A stretch of DNA of 47,827 nucleotides from Deltaproteobacteria bacterium (GTDB taxonomy: Bacteria > Desulfobacterota > Desulfarculia > Adiutricales > Adiutricaceae): contig JAISFS010000242.1 in assembly GCA_031263485.1 (NCBI GenBank), positions 1 to 47,827 on the forward strand, written 5' to 3'. This document shows, one piece after another, positions 34,718 through 44,141 of this stretch. The position numbers and the translations under genes are program-made. The notes beneath the pieces were generated by a model, which saw only the letters and a list, made by a program, of their open reading frames with translations, had not been told where the DNA came from and searched no databases. Each line of letters begins with the position of its first letter. Positions within the stretch are counted from its first letter, which is position 1.

Positions 34718-35263
34718 TCAGGCGACATCCGCCGCCCCTGATTGGGACGAGGCGGGACCCTTCCCGTCCTGCCTGAGTCTGGCGCGCCTCAGGCAGTCGG
34801 CGGAAAGCCGTGTCAGATAGCCGAGATAGGACTCCAGCAACAGCGCATCATCGTGGATCGTGTCGAAGGCAAGCCGGATCGGCTCCGGGCATGGCCAGGC
34901 GCCACGTCCGTCTCCGGCATCCTCAGCCTGGGGCGGCGACGGGTGGCCGCCGTTTCCTTCGCAGGCGAGTTGCGGGAAGGCCCGCGCGACTGACTCCCTC
35001 AACCAGGGGTACTCCAGCGCGAGGCGCAAGTCGATTTCCCTGAGGGCCTCCAGCTCCTGAGTGAAATACACCGAGGGGCACTCGCCATCCCCCTCCCAGT
35101 GGCCGCTGATCTCGCCTATGACTCCCTCAAGCCTCCCGAATCTTTCTGCCGACGTGAGGAAGTACCTGGCCAAGGCGATATCGCGTCCGGGTCCGGTCCC
35201 GTCCAGCTGGCATTTGAACCGGTTCTTCACCATTCTGACGACGGTGGACGAGACGAAACCCAT
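34718..35263 (-). CDS. Unknown protein (181 aa)
   Basis: It starts at the ATG at 35263, with CGGAG six bases upstream. Likely all-helical and soluble; no signal peptide or membrane segment. Recognisable stretches are RDIALARYFLTSAERFGRLE, YPWLRESVARAFPQLACEG and IHDDALLLESYLGYLTRLSA. An Asp/Gly/Pro-rich loop separates two halves. It converges with yedK (216-bp gap) and the coding bias looks real. No family assigned. Confidence 0.55.
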   Translation of the reverse strand: MGFVSSTVVRMVKNRFKCQLDGTGPGRDIALARYFLTSAERFGRLEGVIGEISGHWEGDGECPSVYFTQELEALREIDLRLALEYPWLRESVARAFPQLACEGNGGHPSPPQAEDAGDGRGAWPCPEPIRLAFDTIHDDALLLESYLGYLTRLSADCLRRARLRQDGKGPASSQSGAADVA

Positions 35264-35904
35264 GGGATCTCCGAATGGCCGCGACCGACGGGTACCGGAG
35301 GTCCCGGGGCGGCTCGTTTCGTGGGGGGAGGCACGTTTCGTGGCAGGTCGGCACCTCGCGGGATGGACTAGACGCGCTTCGCGGGGAGCAAAAACTGACA
35401 GTAACGATTATAGGGTCTACACCTCGGTGCCGCAACATCCCCCAGGATCACCTCGACGCCCGCCCCAGGATCACCTCGACGCCCGCATCATCCCTGCGAG
35501 GCCACCGCATCTCCATCGCGGCGCGACCGCCAGGGATACACGGCCCCGTCCTGCTATGAGCGCACCCCGACCGGTCGCCCTGCGCCCCGATAAACCCGGC
35601 GCCTTCAGCTTCTCCGGACGGGAACGCGCGGGCGGCGCCGCCGCTTCCGGAGTCGGCCCTCCGGAGAAGGTCCCGCCCAGAGTCGACCGTGCCAACGCGT
35701 CGGCATGGCGCTCCTGCCGAGGGGCTGGGGGATATCCCGTCGGAGGTGGCGGAACCCGACCGGTGGTGCGGGGCGGCTCCGGAAACTCCTGCAACATCTC
35801 CCAGATGCGCCACTCACGCCGAACAGCTACGCCGACGCTGGGAGCCGCGCCAAAGGCATCAGGGGACCGGATTCGCAGCAGACCCCAGGGACGGCCCCGA
35901 TGCC
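35264..35904. other. Intergenic stretch with a 23-bp duplication
   Basis: CCAGGATCACCTCGACGCCC is repeated at 35442 and 35465 (23-bp period, two units). The rest is GC-rich with overlapping, non-credible frames. Confidence 0.5.
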
Positions 35905-37263
35905 CTACAGGGGACGCCAGGTCCTGGCATAAGGTCGCCTGAGGGCGGCGGACAGCCGTCTGACGTTGCCCCTGACGAGAGTGAAGTAGTCCGGGGAGTC
36001 CTCCTGCGCTTCCGGAAAGCTCGAGAGCACCTCCAGCGGAGCGTCGAGCGCCCGGGCCACCGCCTCCTCGGCACCTCCCCCGGTCTGAAGATCGCCGACC
36101 ACGAGATCCACGTGCAGCCCGGCGGGAGGGGGCGCGGGCGGCCCTTCCCCTGGCGACCTGGCGCCGCCGAAACTCCACGCCACGTCCAGCCCGGCCCATG
36201 AAAGGAACCACGCCTGCATCTCCGACGCGGCGACCGGCACCCCGCGGAACGGCTCGACCAGGACCCTGACCTCGCTTTCCAGGCCGTCCAGTGCCTTTAG
36301 CCTCCGGGCGAGCCTTACCCTCACAAGTCCGGCGCGTCCGGGAACTGCCCTGGCCAGCACGTCGGCAGTCTCTTCCGAGGCCCTCCTCTGAGAATCGGGG
36401 ACTTGCCAGCTACCGGCGGCACGGACGGATATCATCCGAAGGCCCCCGTTCCCGGAGGATCGCACGAGTTCGTCGAAAAGTCCCGGATCTGCCTGAAAGC
36501 CGTGGACCAGGAGCAGATCCGCCTCGGCGGCGAAGGCGGTATCCGCAGCCTTCAGATCCGTGCCCGCCGGGGAGGCCTGGGGCGGGACAAGGGTGTGGAT
36601 GACCGTTCCCGGACCCAGAAGGTCCCTGGCGATATCGGCGAGAAGCGTGCTCCCCGCGATTATCTTCAATATCCTTGAGCCGTCGGTCTCCCTGGCCCCT
36701 TCGCGGTTGCCGGTGTCTTCGTTCGCCGGGAACCCTCCATCGATGCCGCCGCCCTCGGCGACGGGGGCGTTGACATCGGCGTCTGAGCCTGCGACTGCGG
36801 GTGGCCCGTCAACGGCGCCTGCGCCTCCGTCCGTCGGAAAGCTCTCGTCCGCATCGGCTGCCGCCGGCACTTTTTCGCCGCCTCCCGCGCCGTCTGCCGA
36901 AGGGGCCCCTTCGTAGAGGCCGACAATTCCGAGCTCCGGCGATGTTCCACCGGTCGCGATTCCCCCGTCCGCCAGGGCCGTGCCCGGGATGGCCTCGACT
37001 GCTGCGAACGCGAGAATAGCCGACGCAAGCGCGAGGAGGGAGGCGCGAGCTCCGTACCCGCATACGCGAGAGGGCTTCCGGGAGGCCGACAGGGTGACCG
37101 GCGATGCGCTTCCCTCCGTCTCGGGCCGAACGCTCTCCTCAGGGAAGGCGCGGGGAATATCACGGAAACTCTGGCGGACGAACACTCTGCTTCCTTCCGG
37201 GACCGGGCCGTTCCGACGCCGCTCGGCGCGGCGTTTCCGGAATCGCGGTCGGTTACCGTTCAC
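35905..37263 (-). CDS. ZnuA-like metal ABC transporter binding protein with atypical ligand sites
   Basis: 452 residues from GTG at 37263; the ribosome site is weak and the true start may be internal. A signal-like segment, ASLLALASAILAFAAVEAIP, lies at about 74-94. A low-complexity Gly/Ala/Asp linker (about 100-190) precedes the cluster A-I binding-protein domain: RILKIIAGSTLLADIARDLL, VIHTLVPPQASPAGTDLKAA, DLLLVHGFQAD, then late blocks VLSSFPEAQ and YFTLVRGNVRRLSAALR. In zinc and manganese binding proteins the 'lvpPg.DPH' and 'v..H.af.Y' histidines bind the metal. Here these read VPPQASPAG and VAASEMQAWF, so both histidines are missing. No permease or ATPase is adjacent. It may bind something else or be decaying. 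Confidence 0.72.
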   Translation of the reverse strand: MNGNRPRFRKRRAERRRNGPVPEGSRVFVRQSFRDIPRAFPEESVRPETEGSASPVTLSASRKPSRVCGYGARASLLALASAILAFAAVEAIPGTALADGGIATGGTSPELGIVGLYEGAPSADGAGGGEKVPAAADADESFPTDGGAGAVDGPPAVAGSDADVNAPVAEGGGIDGGFPANEDTGNREGARETDGSRILKIIAGSTLLADIARDLLGPGTVIHTLVPPQASPAGTDLKAADTAFAAEADLLLVHGFQADPGLFDELVRSSGNGGLRMISVRAAGSWQVPDSQRRASEETADVLARAVPGRAGLVRVRLARRLKALDGLESEVRVLVEPFRGVPVAASEMQAWFLSWAGLDVAWSFGGARSPGEGPPAPPPAGLHVDLVVGDLQTGGGAEEAVARALDAPLEVLSSFPEAQEDSPDYFTLVRGNVRRLSAALRRPYARTWRPL

Positions 37264-38552
37264 CCCCAGAAGGAGGCGAACGAAAGCGGCCTGCCGACAG
37301 GCGCGACGATGCCGCTCCCTGAGCTTGATGGCGGCCTTGCGACCGGCCTCGGTCTTGGGGCGTCATGGCGATTGCGGGACGCCTTTCGGGACATCTTGCC
37401 GGGAAGGGCATTTCCGGGCGCAACGGACCTGAACCGCCAGGCCGGACCGGGCAGGGGGCGGCAGAACCGGGCTCCCCCTTTCGGCGTTGGATCGGGACGG
37501 CTGCAGGACCGCGCCGCACGTAAAGAACATGACGGCCCGGAAGAACCGGCGCCTGCGGAGCCAGAAGAGCTCGCGTCCGGGCAACCGGAAAGGATACTTC
37601 TTGACAGGTTTCACTGCGGCGGGAGACTCGCCTTTCCCGGCGGAGGGGTTTCAGGCCCCCAGCCCTTCGGCTCTGCGGACACGTGGAGCGTGCTCCTGGT
37701 TCCGGTCTCCGGGAGCCCGGCGGCGAGATCGGGGCCGCCGGTGGTGCTGTCTGTCCCCGTTCCCGGACGATCCGCACCCCGGGCGGAAAGTCGGTGCCCA
37801 GCGGTGCGGCGGAGCCCGAATAAGCTTGAAGATTTTCCTTCGCGAACGAAATCTGCCCTCTGCGCCCCGTAAGCCTCCCTATGAAGTTCTCCTGCGGAAC
37901 CTGCCGTGAGCCGTCCGGGCGCATGCGGCCCTCGCTGTGAACCTGAGGCTCCGGTAGCCTTCCTGGTATCTGATGAGAATGATGCTGAACCAGCCTCGAC
38001 TGACGCCGGCCGGAAGCTCCTTCCGGCGGATTGCCGCAGAATAACGCATGGTCAAACTCATCGCAAGCGATATCGGCGAAGCAGATGCCGACATCGGATC
38101 CCGGTGCCGCTCGACCCTCTGGCGGGGCAGCAGGCCCACACGGCTCCCTCAGAAACGGCGTTCCTGCAGGGGGAGATGAACAGTCAAGCGATTAGTGACC
38201 TGATGAACGGTGCCACCGTAATAGGCCGGCGAGGGATTCATGATGAAGAGCGGGATGGTGCGGCGGCTGTCCTAACGGGGCGGCCGGACAGTCATGCCCC
38301 TATAGCTGGCACGCTTTTCCTAACCTTCAGCCTCCATGAGGCCAATGACCAGGTGCGTCGTCTGCCCCGGGTCGCAGTTCCGACTTATTGCGCTGTCCTC
38401 ATGGATATGGGGATGAGGGTGGTTGACGATGATGAAATATCCATGACGCTATGATGACCTCATAACGCGAAGGAAACAAGCGTGTCATGACTCAACCTGC
38501 AGCGTTGAACTTCGCGACAGGTCCAAAGAGAGGCGAAAACTTTTCGGAATTA
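37264..38552. other. 1.3 kb without a supported gene
   Basis: GC-rich from 37264 to 37930 with overlapping frames on both strands and no ribosome site. From 37930 to 38550 composition falls and all frames are broken. The inverted copy of the 180-bp dispersed repeat lies at 38213-38390. Confidence 0.5.
38213..38390 (-). repeat. Dispersed repeat of about 180 bp, minus-strand copy
   Basis: Read on the minus strand, it starts AATAAGTCGGAACTGCGACC and ends CCTATTACGGTGGCA, colinear with 15991-16170. Middle words such as CTGGTCATTGGC and AATCCCTCGCCGGC are shared. Length differs by about two bases. Confidence 0.75.
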
Positions 38553-39098
38553 CTATCCAGGACCTGGCGGTTTTCCGGAATTGGCGGGATTGAGCGGCAT
38601 AAACGCATGTTCCAAATTTTTTTGATGGTTTTTGCCTTGTTTAAAGGCAGGGAAATACTTACGTATTAAAGACTCGGCATCACCCCGTGTCCTGATGCCC
38701 AATTTGTTTATTAAGAGTTTTGTATCGCTAAAATCGTTGGTGCCGATTCGAGAGCTTTTCAACTTCATAGCCAACAGGTAATCGGCAGCCACCACTTTTA
38801 GCTTCAAGCCGGGAAAATCCATAAAATCCACGGTCGGCACATCGTCGCTCAAGAAAATATCGCCGGCGCTGTTGAGCCAATCTGTAGGGAGATCCCTTTC
38901 CTGACAGAGCTGTAATGCCTTCGAAACCACATCTGTCTTGTGGCTGCAACTGACATCTATATCATGCGTGATTCTCCTTGAATCGTGAACGAGAGAAATG
39001 GCGGCGCCGCCAAAAATCACCATCTCCGCCTCGATACCGTCCAAAGCCAATCTTTCCCCGAGCTCCTTCAGTCTTTCCAGAATGGTATTTTTGTCCAT
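38553..39098 (-). CDS. Nucleotidyltransferase-fold protein (DUF6036/AbiEii-like)
   Basis: 181 residues from the ATG at 39098 (AAGGA about 8 nt upstream), moderately AT-rich. VIFGGAAISLVHDSRRITHD then IDV gives the GG...DxD core (GG at 30-31, D46 and D48) of the polymerase-beta-type nucleotidyltransferase fold. A later stretch, ADYLLAMKLKSSRIGTNDFS then DTKLLINKLG, is the helical region found in AbiEii-like and DUF6036 proteins. Relatives act as toxins that modify RNA or tRNA, or as phage-defence components, but many are uncharacterised. It begins 36 bp after the repeat-protein gene and is probably co-transcribed with it. Confidence 0.75.
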   Translation of the reverse strand: MDKNTILERLKELGERLALDGIEAEMVIFGGAAISLVHDSRRITHDIDVSCSHKTDVVSKALQLCQERDLPTDWLNSAGDIFLSDDVPTVDFMDFPGLKLKVVAADYLLAMKLKSSRIGTNDFSDTKLLINKLGIRTRGDAESLIRKYFPAFKQGKNHQKNLEHAFMPLNPANSGKPPGPG

Positions 39099-39134
39099 TA
39101 TGGTATCCTTATCCACTGATGATCACATTTCAGA

Positions 39135-40070
39135 TCAAGCACGATACAGGACATATCCGGAAACAAATATATTCCTCTCCTTGAATTCCGGGGGAGTATC
39201 CGGCGGGGCCGTCAACCTGTTCTCGTTGCTGATTGGGTAAGGAAAATACGGATCGTCGGGGGGAAGGAAACAACGCGGCTGGCCGGTCCAATCCGGCGCC
39301 GCCAGATCGAAACGCCTCGCGAGGACCGCAACCGTTCCGCCGAGAAACGGCACTTGCCAGGGTTCCGGCATGTTTACCGGGGCATCCCTTATCATGCTAG
39401 TCCTCGCCCCGGTTCCGTATAGGTAAAAGGCATCCAGGAAATCTCCGAAAAGAATGAGAAAATCTTCCCCATCGGCGGTGCCGACGGAAATACCGCGAAC
39501 GGTCGGCAACTTTGACGGATCCGGTTCACGGCAGAGGGAATCCTCGCGTATCGGAAACGGGGGGATCGGCGGGACCAGATCTCGGGGCTTCCCGGCCGTT
39601 TCCATGAGAACCCTCCAGTCTGAAATCCCATCCGGAAGATTGCCGTGGATGCAGGCGGTTTCGGCCACGTTGAAACCGCATCGGTCGCGCAGGGTCCACA
39701 GGTTGAAGTAAGGGGGCAGAGGCCCCGTCTGGACGGCCAGATGGGCCAATGTCCGTCCTATCTTGTCGCGGATCTCCCAGTCCCGGAAACCGGGGGGGAG
39801 GGTTCCGCGTTCCAGGGCGATATGCGCCACCGGACGCCCGTAATCGTCCGTCAGATGCCATTCAGAGAAATCGGCGGGCAACAGATCGCACCTGGCGGCT
39901 ATCTGGGCTAACCCGTACCCTCCTGCGGTCTTCAGGCCCCAGCCGCGGTCGTCCGGCAGGATTCCGGCCTTAAGTCCTTCTTGAAACCGTTCATATTCCT
40001 CTCTGTAACATTCGAAAATCATCGGGAGCTCCAGCGGGCCGACAGGAAACGGAAAATGGCCCTTTCTCAT
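39135..40070 (-). CDS. 27-residue tandem-repeat protein, ankyrin-like, function unknown
   Basis: 311 residues from the ATG at 40070 (TGGAG five bases upstream); an ATG at 40124 has no such site. Residues 44-151 are four perfect 27-residue repeats, each starting with Trp: WGLKTAGGYGLAQIA, WHLTDDYGRPVAHIA, WEIRDKIGRTLAHLA, WTLRDRCGFNVAETA, each ending in a (L)LP(P)..(F)-type turn. They resemble a shortened ankyrin motif (G.t.ah.A...G.lp). The C-terminal 150 residues are Pro-rich and include ISVGTADGEDFLILFGDFLD. No signal peptide. It is the first gene of a pair with the nucleotidyltransferase, so a toxin-antitoxin, defence or regulatory pairing is possible, without direct evidence. Confidence 0.68.
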   Translation of the reverse strand: MRKGHFPFPVGPLELPMIFECYREEYERFQEGLKAGILPDDRGWGLKTAGGYGLAQIAARCDLLPADFSEWHLTDDYGRPVAHIALERGTLPPGFRDWEIRDKIGRTLAHLAVQTGPLPPYFNLWTLRDRCGFNVAETACIHGNLPDGISDWRVLMETAGKPRDLVPPIPPFPIREDSLCREPDPSKLPTVRGISVGTADGEDFLILFGDFLDAFYLYGTGARTSMIRDAPVNMPEPWQVPFLGGTVAVLARRFDLAAPDWTGQPRCFLPPDDPYFPYPISNENRLTAPPDTPPEFKERNIFVSGYVLYRA

Positions 40071-40578
40071 GTTACTCCAGCCTTTGGCGTGGGACAAGCT
40101 CCCGATGTCCCGTATCCTGATCATACCGGTCGCTCAGAAGCATCCCAGACATACCCGGAGCCCGTATCAAAACCCGAATAGGTGATCGCGTGGCGAGGCT
40201 TTATCAGCAATTCTGATTATGATGGTCCTTTCTGACCCTCCTTCGTTCTCCTCGCTCAGTTGGGAGATGAGCCGTTAGAGACGACCCGTGGTCTCCCACG
40301 CCGCCATGACATGTTCGAGTTCGGAGAAAATCCAAGGGAACAGTTACGGAGGGGGACACCCGCCGGACTTCCGCCTCCGGCCTTCTCTCCCGCATCCCCC
40401 CATTCCCTCCGACGACATACCCCGGCAATCCTGATGCCGCAGTCATTCCCCATCGGCCCCGCCAGGCACAGTCGCCGTCCGGGCGATCCTCGCCCCCCGC
40501 CCTCTCTCCCGCCAGCCCGCCAGGGTCAAACCCGAATTCCAAGCGGCCATCGGCCCGAATCGACCGGATTGGGCCATG
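40071..40578. other. Divergent spacer between the repeat-protein gene and mscS
   Basis: No gene supported. It must contain the promoter of the minus-strand pair; I did not find a clear -35/-10 there. The right part is C-rich. Confidence 0.4.
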
Positions 40579-40607
40579 TTGACCGCCTGCGGCAAATGCT
40601 CTTTAAT
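40579..40607 (+). promoter_or_regulatory. Sigma-70-type promoter for the mscS-like gene
   Basis: TTGACC (40579-40584), 17-bp spacer, TTTAAT (40602-40607). Expected transcript start near 40614, about 34 nt before the ATG and its GGGGGAG ribosome site. Confidence 0.6.
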
Positions 40608-40647
40608 GGCGTGACGCCGACTCACGTCCGATTTCCGGGGGAGCACC

Positions 40648-43194
40648 ATGAAAACAGCCCGAATCCCGTCCTTTGCAGCCCTGGCCGTCCTGGCCCTTCT
40701 GGCCCTTCTGGCCGCCTCCGTCCTGATCCTCACGGCCCCCGATACCGCCCGGGCCCAAGACCCCGCCCCGTCCGCGGCCGAGGACGTCGACGCGGCTTCC
40801 GCGGACGCTCCCTCCGCAACCTCCGATTCCGCGGACGCGGACGCCCAATCCGGAGACGCGGCCCCCGAGCTGCCTGTCCTTCCCGACCTGCCCGGGATAA
40901 CCGTCGCAGCCGTCCCGGAGGAGAGCGTCTTCGATGATCTCTCCAAGCTCACGAAATCGCTGACCGACCTCGCGGCCGACATCTCGCAGGACTCAGGCAA
41001 GCTTAAGCCTTATCTGACCTCCACCGCCGAGACCATGACCTCGCTCCTGCGCACCTACCAGAAACCCGGGGCAAGGCCGATCGAGCAGGAGGACATCCTG
41101 AGGCAACTGAGGGGCCTGAGAAGCGGCCTCGCCGAAGCCATGGCCACGCTGGACGACAGGGCCAACACCCTCACCCAGAGGCGGAACGAGCTCAACCTCA
41201 TCAAGGCCTCCGCGAAGGACGTCTCCGCCGCCCCGTCCGGAGACCGGGAGAGGATCGGGCCGTTCCTGGCGGAGGCCGAGTCCCTCTACGAGTCGACCTC
41301 GGCAAGCCTGGACGGCGCGACCGCTCCGGCGAAGGCCCTCCTGGAAAGCCTGGACGGCTACATCAAACGCTACTCCACCGAGATACCCCAGGCCTGGAAG
41401 GCGTACTACTTCACCGAAAGCCGGCTCCTGTCCCTGAAGCTCCCGGCACTCACCGGCGAAGGGGGGTATTTCTCCGAATGGTACGCCGAGGTGACCTCCA
41501 AGCAGACCTTCGTATACCCGCAGACGCCGGAGGACTGGGGCGCGAGCCTGGCGGGGTTCCTGATGACGGCGGTGCTCGTGGCCTTCCTGGGGTTCCTCCT
41601 GTACCGCGGGGCCCACCTGCTCCCAGTCGAGCCGGTGAACTGGAGGGGAGCGCTTCTGGAGATCGTGAGGGGCCCCTGGATCTTCCTGAACCTCGGACTC
41701 GCGCTCCTGAACGCCTCCCGCAACCAGCTGGGCGGAAGCTACCTCTTCTTCAGCATCCCAGGAGTGCTCATCCTCATCTGGGCCCTGGCCTCCATCAGCT
41801 GGAAGCTCAGGCTGGCGGCCAAGCCCGATCTGGCCGGCCAGAAGTCCCCGCTGACCCGCTTCTACCCTCCGGCCGCGCTGGGGGTTCTCCTCCTGTTCGC
41901 GGACGTCCCGGCCGGGGCCCTGTCGATCCTCTGGTTCGTCATCATGGGGCTGTTCATCATCCAGCTGAGGAAGCTGAACAGGCACCGCCGGGCCGAGGAG
42001 GCCCCCAAGTTGCTCCTCCTGGAGCGCTTCGCCTACGGGTCCGCCGTATATTTCGCCGTCATCTCGCTGGTCATCGCCCTCCTGGGCTACCCCAGGCTCG
42101 CGATCCTGGCGTTCATGATCCAATTCACCCTGGTGAACGTGCTCATACTGGGGAACTCCTTCGCCGAGCTGGGGTCCATCCTGTGCAACAGGATCTTCCC
42201 CCTGGACACCGACCCGGTCAAGTACTCCATCCTGAACGCTTTCCTCATCCCCGTCACCTGGTCGCTGTCCCTGTTCTGCACCATCCCGTGGTTCCTGGCG
42301 ATCCCTGGGTCCTCGTCGCTCCTCAAGAGCTTCATGACCACCGGCTACTCCATCGGCGACGCGTCGTTCGACCTCACCAAGGTGCTCCTCATCCTGGGCC
42401 TCTTCTTCATGTTCCGCTCGCTCAAGAACCTTGGGAGGACGTCCCTGGAGCACCTGCCGGACGAGCTCAAGCTGGGCAAGAACGTCATCATGCCCATCCA
42501 GACCCTCCTCACCTACGTGGTCTGGGCGATCTTCGCCGTCATAGTGATGGGGCTCCTGGGCGTCAACTGGACCAGCCTGGCCGTCGCCGCGAGCGGCCTC
42601 GGCCTGGGCCTCGGCATCGGCCTCCAGAACATCTTCACCAACGTGGTGAGCGGCGTGATCCTCATCTTCGGCCGCACGATCCAGATTGGCGACTTCGTGG
42701 AGGTTGGCGGCATCTCGGGCACGGTCAAGTCCGTGGACTTCCGCTGCACCCTGGTCGAGACTTCGGACAGCTCGCTCGTCTACGTCCCCAACTCCACCAT
42801 CCTGTCCAGCCAGTTCATCAACTGGACCCGCAACGGACGCCAGGTGCGGCGCACCATGGTCATCAGGGCCTTCTACGGCACCGACACCGACCTCGCCCGC
42901 AACCTCATCCTGGACTCGGTCCAGGGAACCGCCAACCTGGGCCCCGCCCCGAACCCCCTGGCGATCCTTAACGACCTGAACGAGAAGTACCTGGAGTTCA
43001 ACCTCCTGGTCACCATAGGCGACATCGACAACTCTTCTTCCGTCCTGTCCGACCTGAGGCTCAAGATCGAGAAGTCCTTCAAGGAGCACGGCATCAAACT
43101 CTACCGCCAGTCCCTCGACATAAACTTCAGGGAAGCTCTCCGCGGGCTCCAGGCCGGCCAGGACGGACCCGGCGGCCCAGCGATGGCGTCATAG
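40648..43194 (+). CDS. Large MscS-family mechanosensitive channel
   Basis: 848 residues from the ATG at 40648 (GGGGGAG six bases upstream). Signal peptide about 1-36 (ALAVLALLALLAASVLILTA, then ARAQ). An acidic low-complexity stretch follows, then a helical periplasmic region to about 290, with coiled-coil-like heptads (LRSGLAEAMATLDDRANTLT). Several membrane helices lie from about 300 to 560. The MscS core (about 617-830) includes the pore helix TSLAVAASGLGLGLGIGLQN, IFTNVVSGVILIFGR, the beta domain GDFVEVGGISGTVKSVDFRC, VYVPNSTILSSQFINWTR, and the C-terminal alpha/beta part. Such channels open on osmotic downshock to release solutes. A decayed partial copy lies at 44994-45525. Confidence 0.92.
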   Translation: MKTARIPSFAALAVLALLALLAASVLILTAPDTARAQDPAPSAAEDVDAASADAPSATSDSADADAQSGDAAPELPVLPDLPGITVAAVPEESVFDDLSKLTKSLTDLAADISQDSGKLKPYLTSTAETMTSLLRTYQKPGARPIEQEDILRQLRGLRSGLAEAMATLDDRANTLTQRRNELNLIKASAKDVSAAPSGDRERIGPFLAEAESLYESTSASLDGATAPAKALLESLDGYIKRYSTEIPQAWKAYYFTESRLLSLKLPALTGEGGYFSEWYAEVTSKQTFVYPQTPEDWGASLAGFLMTAVLVAFLGFLLYRGAHLLPVEPVNWRGALLEIVRGPWIFLNLGLALLNASRNQLGGSYLFFSIPGVLILIWALASISWKLRLAAKPDLAGQKSPLTRFYPPAALGVLLLFADVPAGALSILWFVIMGLFIIQLRKLNRHRRAEEAPKLLLLERFAYGSAVYFAVISLVIALLGYPRLAILAFMIQFTLVNVLILGNSFAELGSILCNRIFPLDTDPVKYSILNAFLIPVTWSLSLFCTIPWFLAIPGSSSLLKSFMTTGYSIGDASFDLTKVLLILGLFFMFRSLKNLGRTSLEHLPDELKLGKNVIMPIQTLLTYVVWAIFAVIVMGLLGVNWTSLAVAASGLGLGLGIGLQNIFTNVVSGVILIFGRTIQIGDFVEVGGISGTVKSVDFRCTLVETSDSSLVYVPNSTILSSQFINWTRNGRQVRRTMVIRAFYGTDTDLARNLILDSVQGTANLGPAPNPLAILNDLNEKYLEFNLLVTIGDIDNSSSVLSDLRLKIEKSFKEHGIKLYRQSLDINFREALRGLQAGQDGPGGPAMAS

Positions 43195-43243
43195 AGGGGA
43201 AGGCATAGGGTGTTCCCCCTCGGTGCCCCTGAAACATCTAAAC

Positions 43244-43346
43244 CAATGTCAACAACTTAAGAGAAGCTTCGTCTGGCTAGTTGCAGATATCATTAGCGAT
43301 AATTCCAGAGAAGGTGTCGTTTTATGCCTTAAGGTGTTGACATTGA
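43244..43346. mobile_element. Miniature inverted-repeat element of the 104-bp family, copy 2
   Basis: It starts CAATGTCAACAACTTAAGAG and ends CCTTAAGGTGTTGACATTGA; terminal repeats match those of copy 1 with one difference. Shared interior words: CGTCTGG, GATATCATT, AGAGAAG or AGAAACA. Target duplication is not clear here. It sits 50 bp after the mscS stop. Confidence 0.82.
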
Positions 43347-43379
43347 TGTCAAAACCCAAAAACCACTAGGATACTGTCA

Positions 43380-43735
43380 GGCGTTCTGGAGATTGCCAGG
43401 CGTCCCGGAGGCAATCAGGAGTATCGAGGGCCCTGAAGAGTCTAAATGATATTCAGGTCCAGAACGTGCCTCTTCCGTATTTCCACGGCCCCCGCCGCAA
43501 CCGGCTCCACATCGCCTGGCACATGGAGCCGATGAACGTGTTATCTTGTCGGTCACTATACGCCAAGACGCCCCAGAACCCAGCAAGCTCCGAGACCATG
43601 CGGGCCTACGGCGAGCGGAAGTGCAGGGGCAACGAAGAGGCAGAGGCTCCCGATAAGTCCAGCCGCTCACGAACCCTGTGCGACATATTCTACCGAGTAT
43701 CCGAACACGACTCTCCAACAAGAGGTCTGTGGAAA
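43380..43735 (-). pseudogene. Decayed partial copy of the QueG-like gene
   Basis: In the same orientation as the intact gene at 45693-46715. The stretch 43560-43700 matches 46375-46510: GGGCCTACGGCGAGCGG here against GGGCCTCCGGCGAGCGG there, with GACCATGCGG against AACCATGAGG before it. CCCGATAAGTCC against CCCGATCAGTCC follows. Further left, TGGCACATGGAGCCGATG against CAGCGCATGGGAGCGATG extends the match. Stops and small gaps destroy the frame. A second, weaker trace may lie at 43795-43960. Confidence 0.65.
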
Positions 43736-44141
43736 TAAACTTTCGTGCCTGAAGAGAGGGGCTAAGGCACCTGCCCAATCAATCAAGCTGAATCTCACAA
43801 TTCCAGCCTAGCCACGCTCTGTCGCCGGTGTTCGTTGTTGAAATCCCTTCGCGAATCCTGAAGTCTAAACACTCCCAACAATTCCAGGAAGCCCGCAAGC
43901 TCAACCATCGAGGCGAGGCGAGGCGCTGGCATAAGGTCAGTTTATCGTATACGGTGAGCAAGTCCATCTGAGAAGCCTTCGCATGAAGAGATACCGCGCA
44001 CTTGCCATTTTTCGATGACATCCGTTACCTGTGGAAAGTGATCGAGGAAATGGAGGTCTAATCCGCCTCTTGCGCTTTGCCAAGAACAAGAATACGATTG
44101 ACCCGAAAAACTCACGGAACCTCCCGGCAACCGTTGTCCAA

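Noticed and set aside
37309..37872. Plus-strand frame of 187 codons
   Set aside because: No ribosome site, Arg/Pro/Gly-rich shadow-like composition, and an equally long frame on the other strand; typical of GC-rich non-coding DNA.
40993..43089. Minus-strand open frame of 698 codons
   Set aside because: It lies antisense to the well-supported MscS-family gene and is an artefact of high GC third positions; its translation is Gln/Glu/Val-rich without domains.
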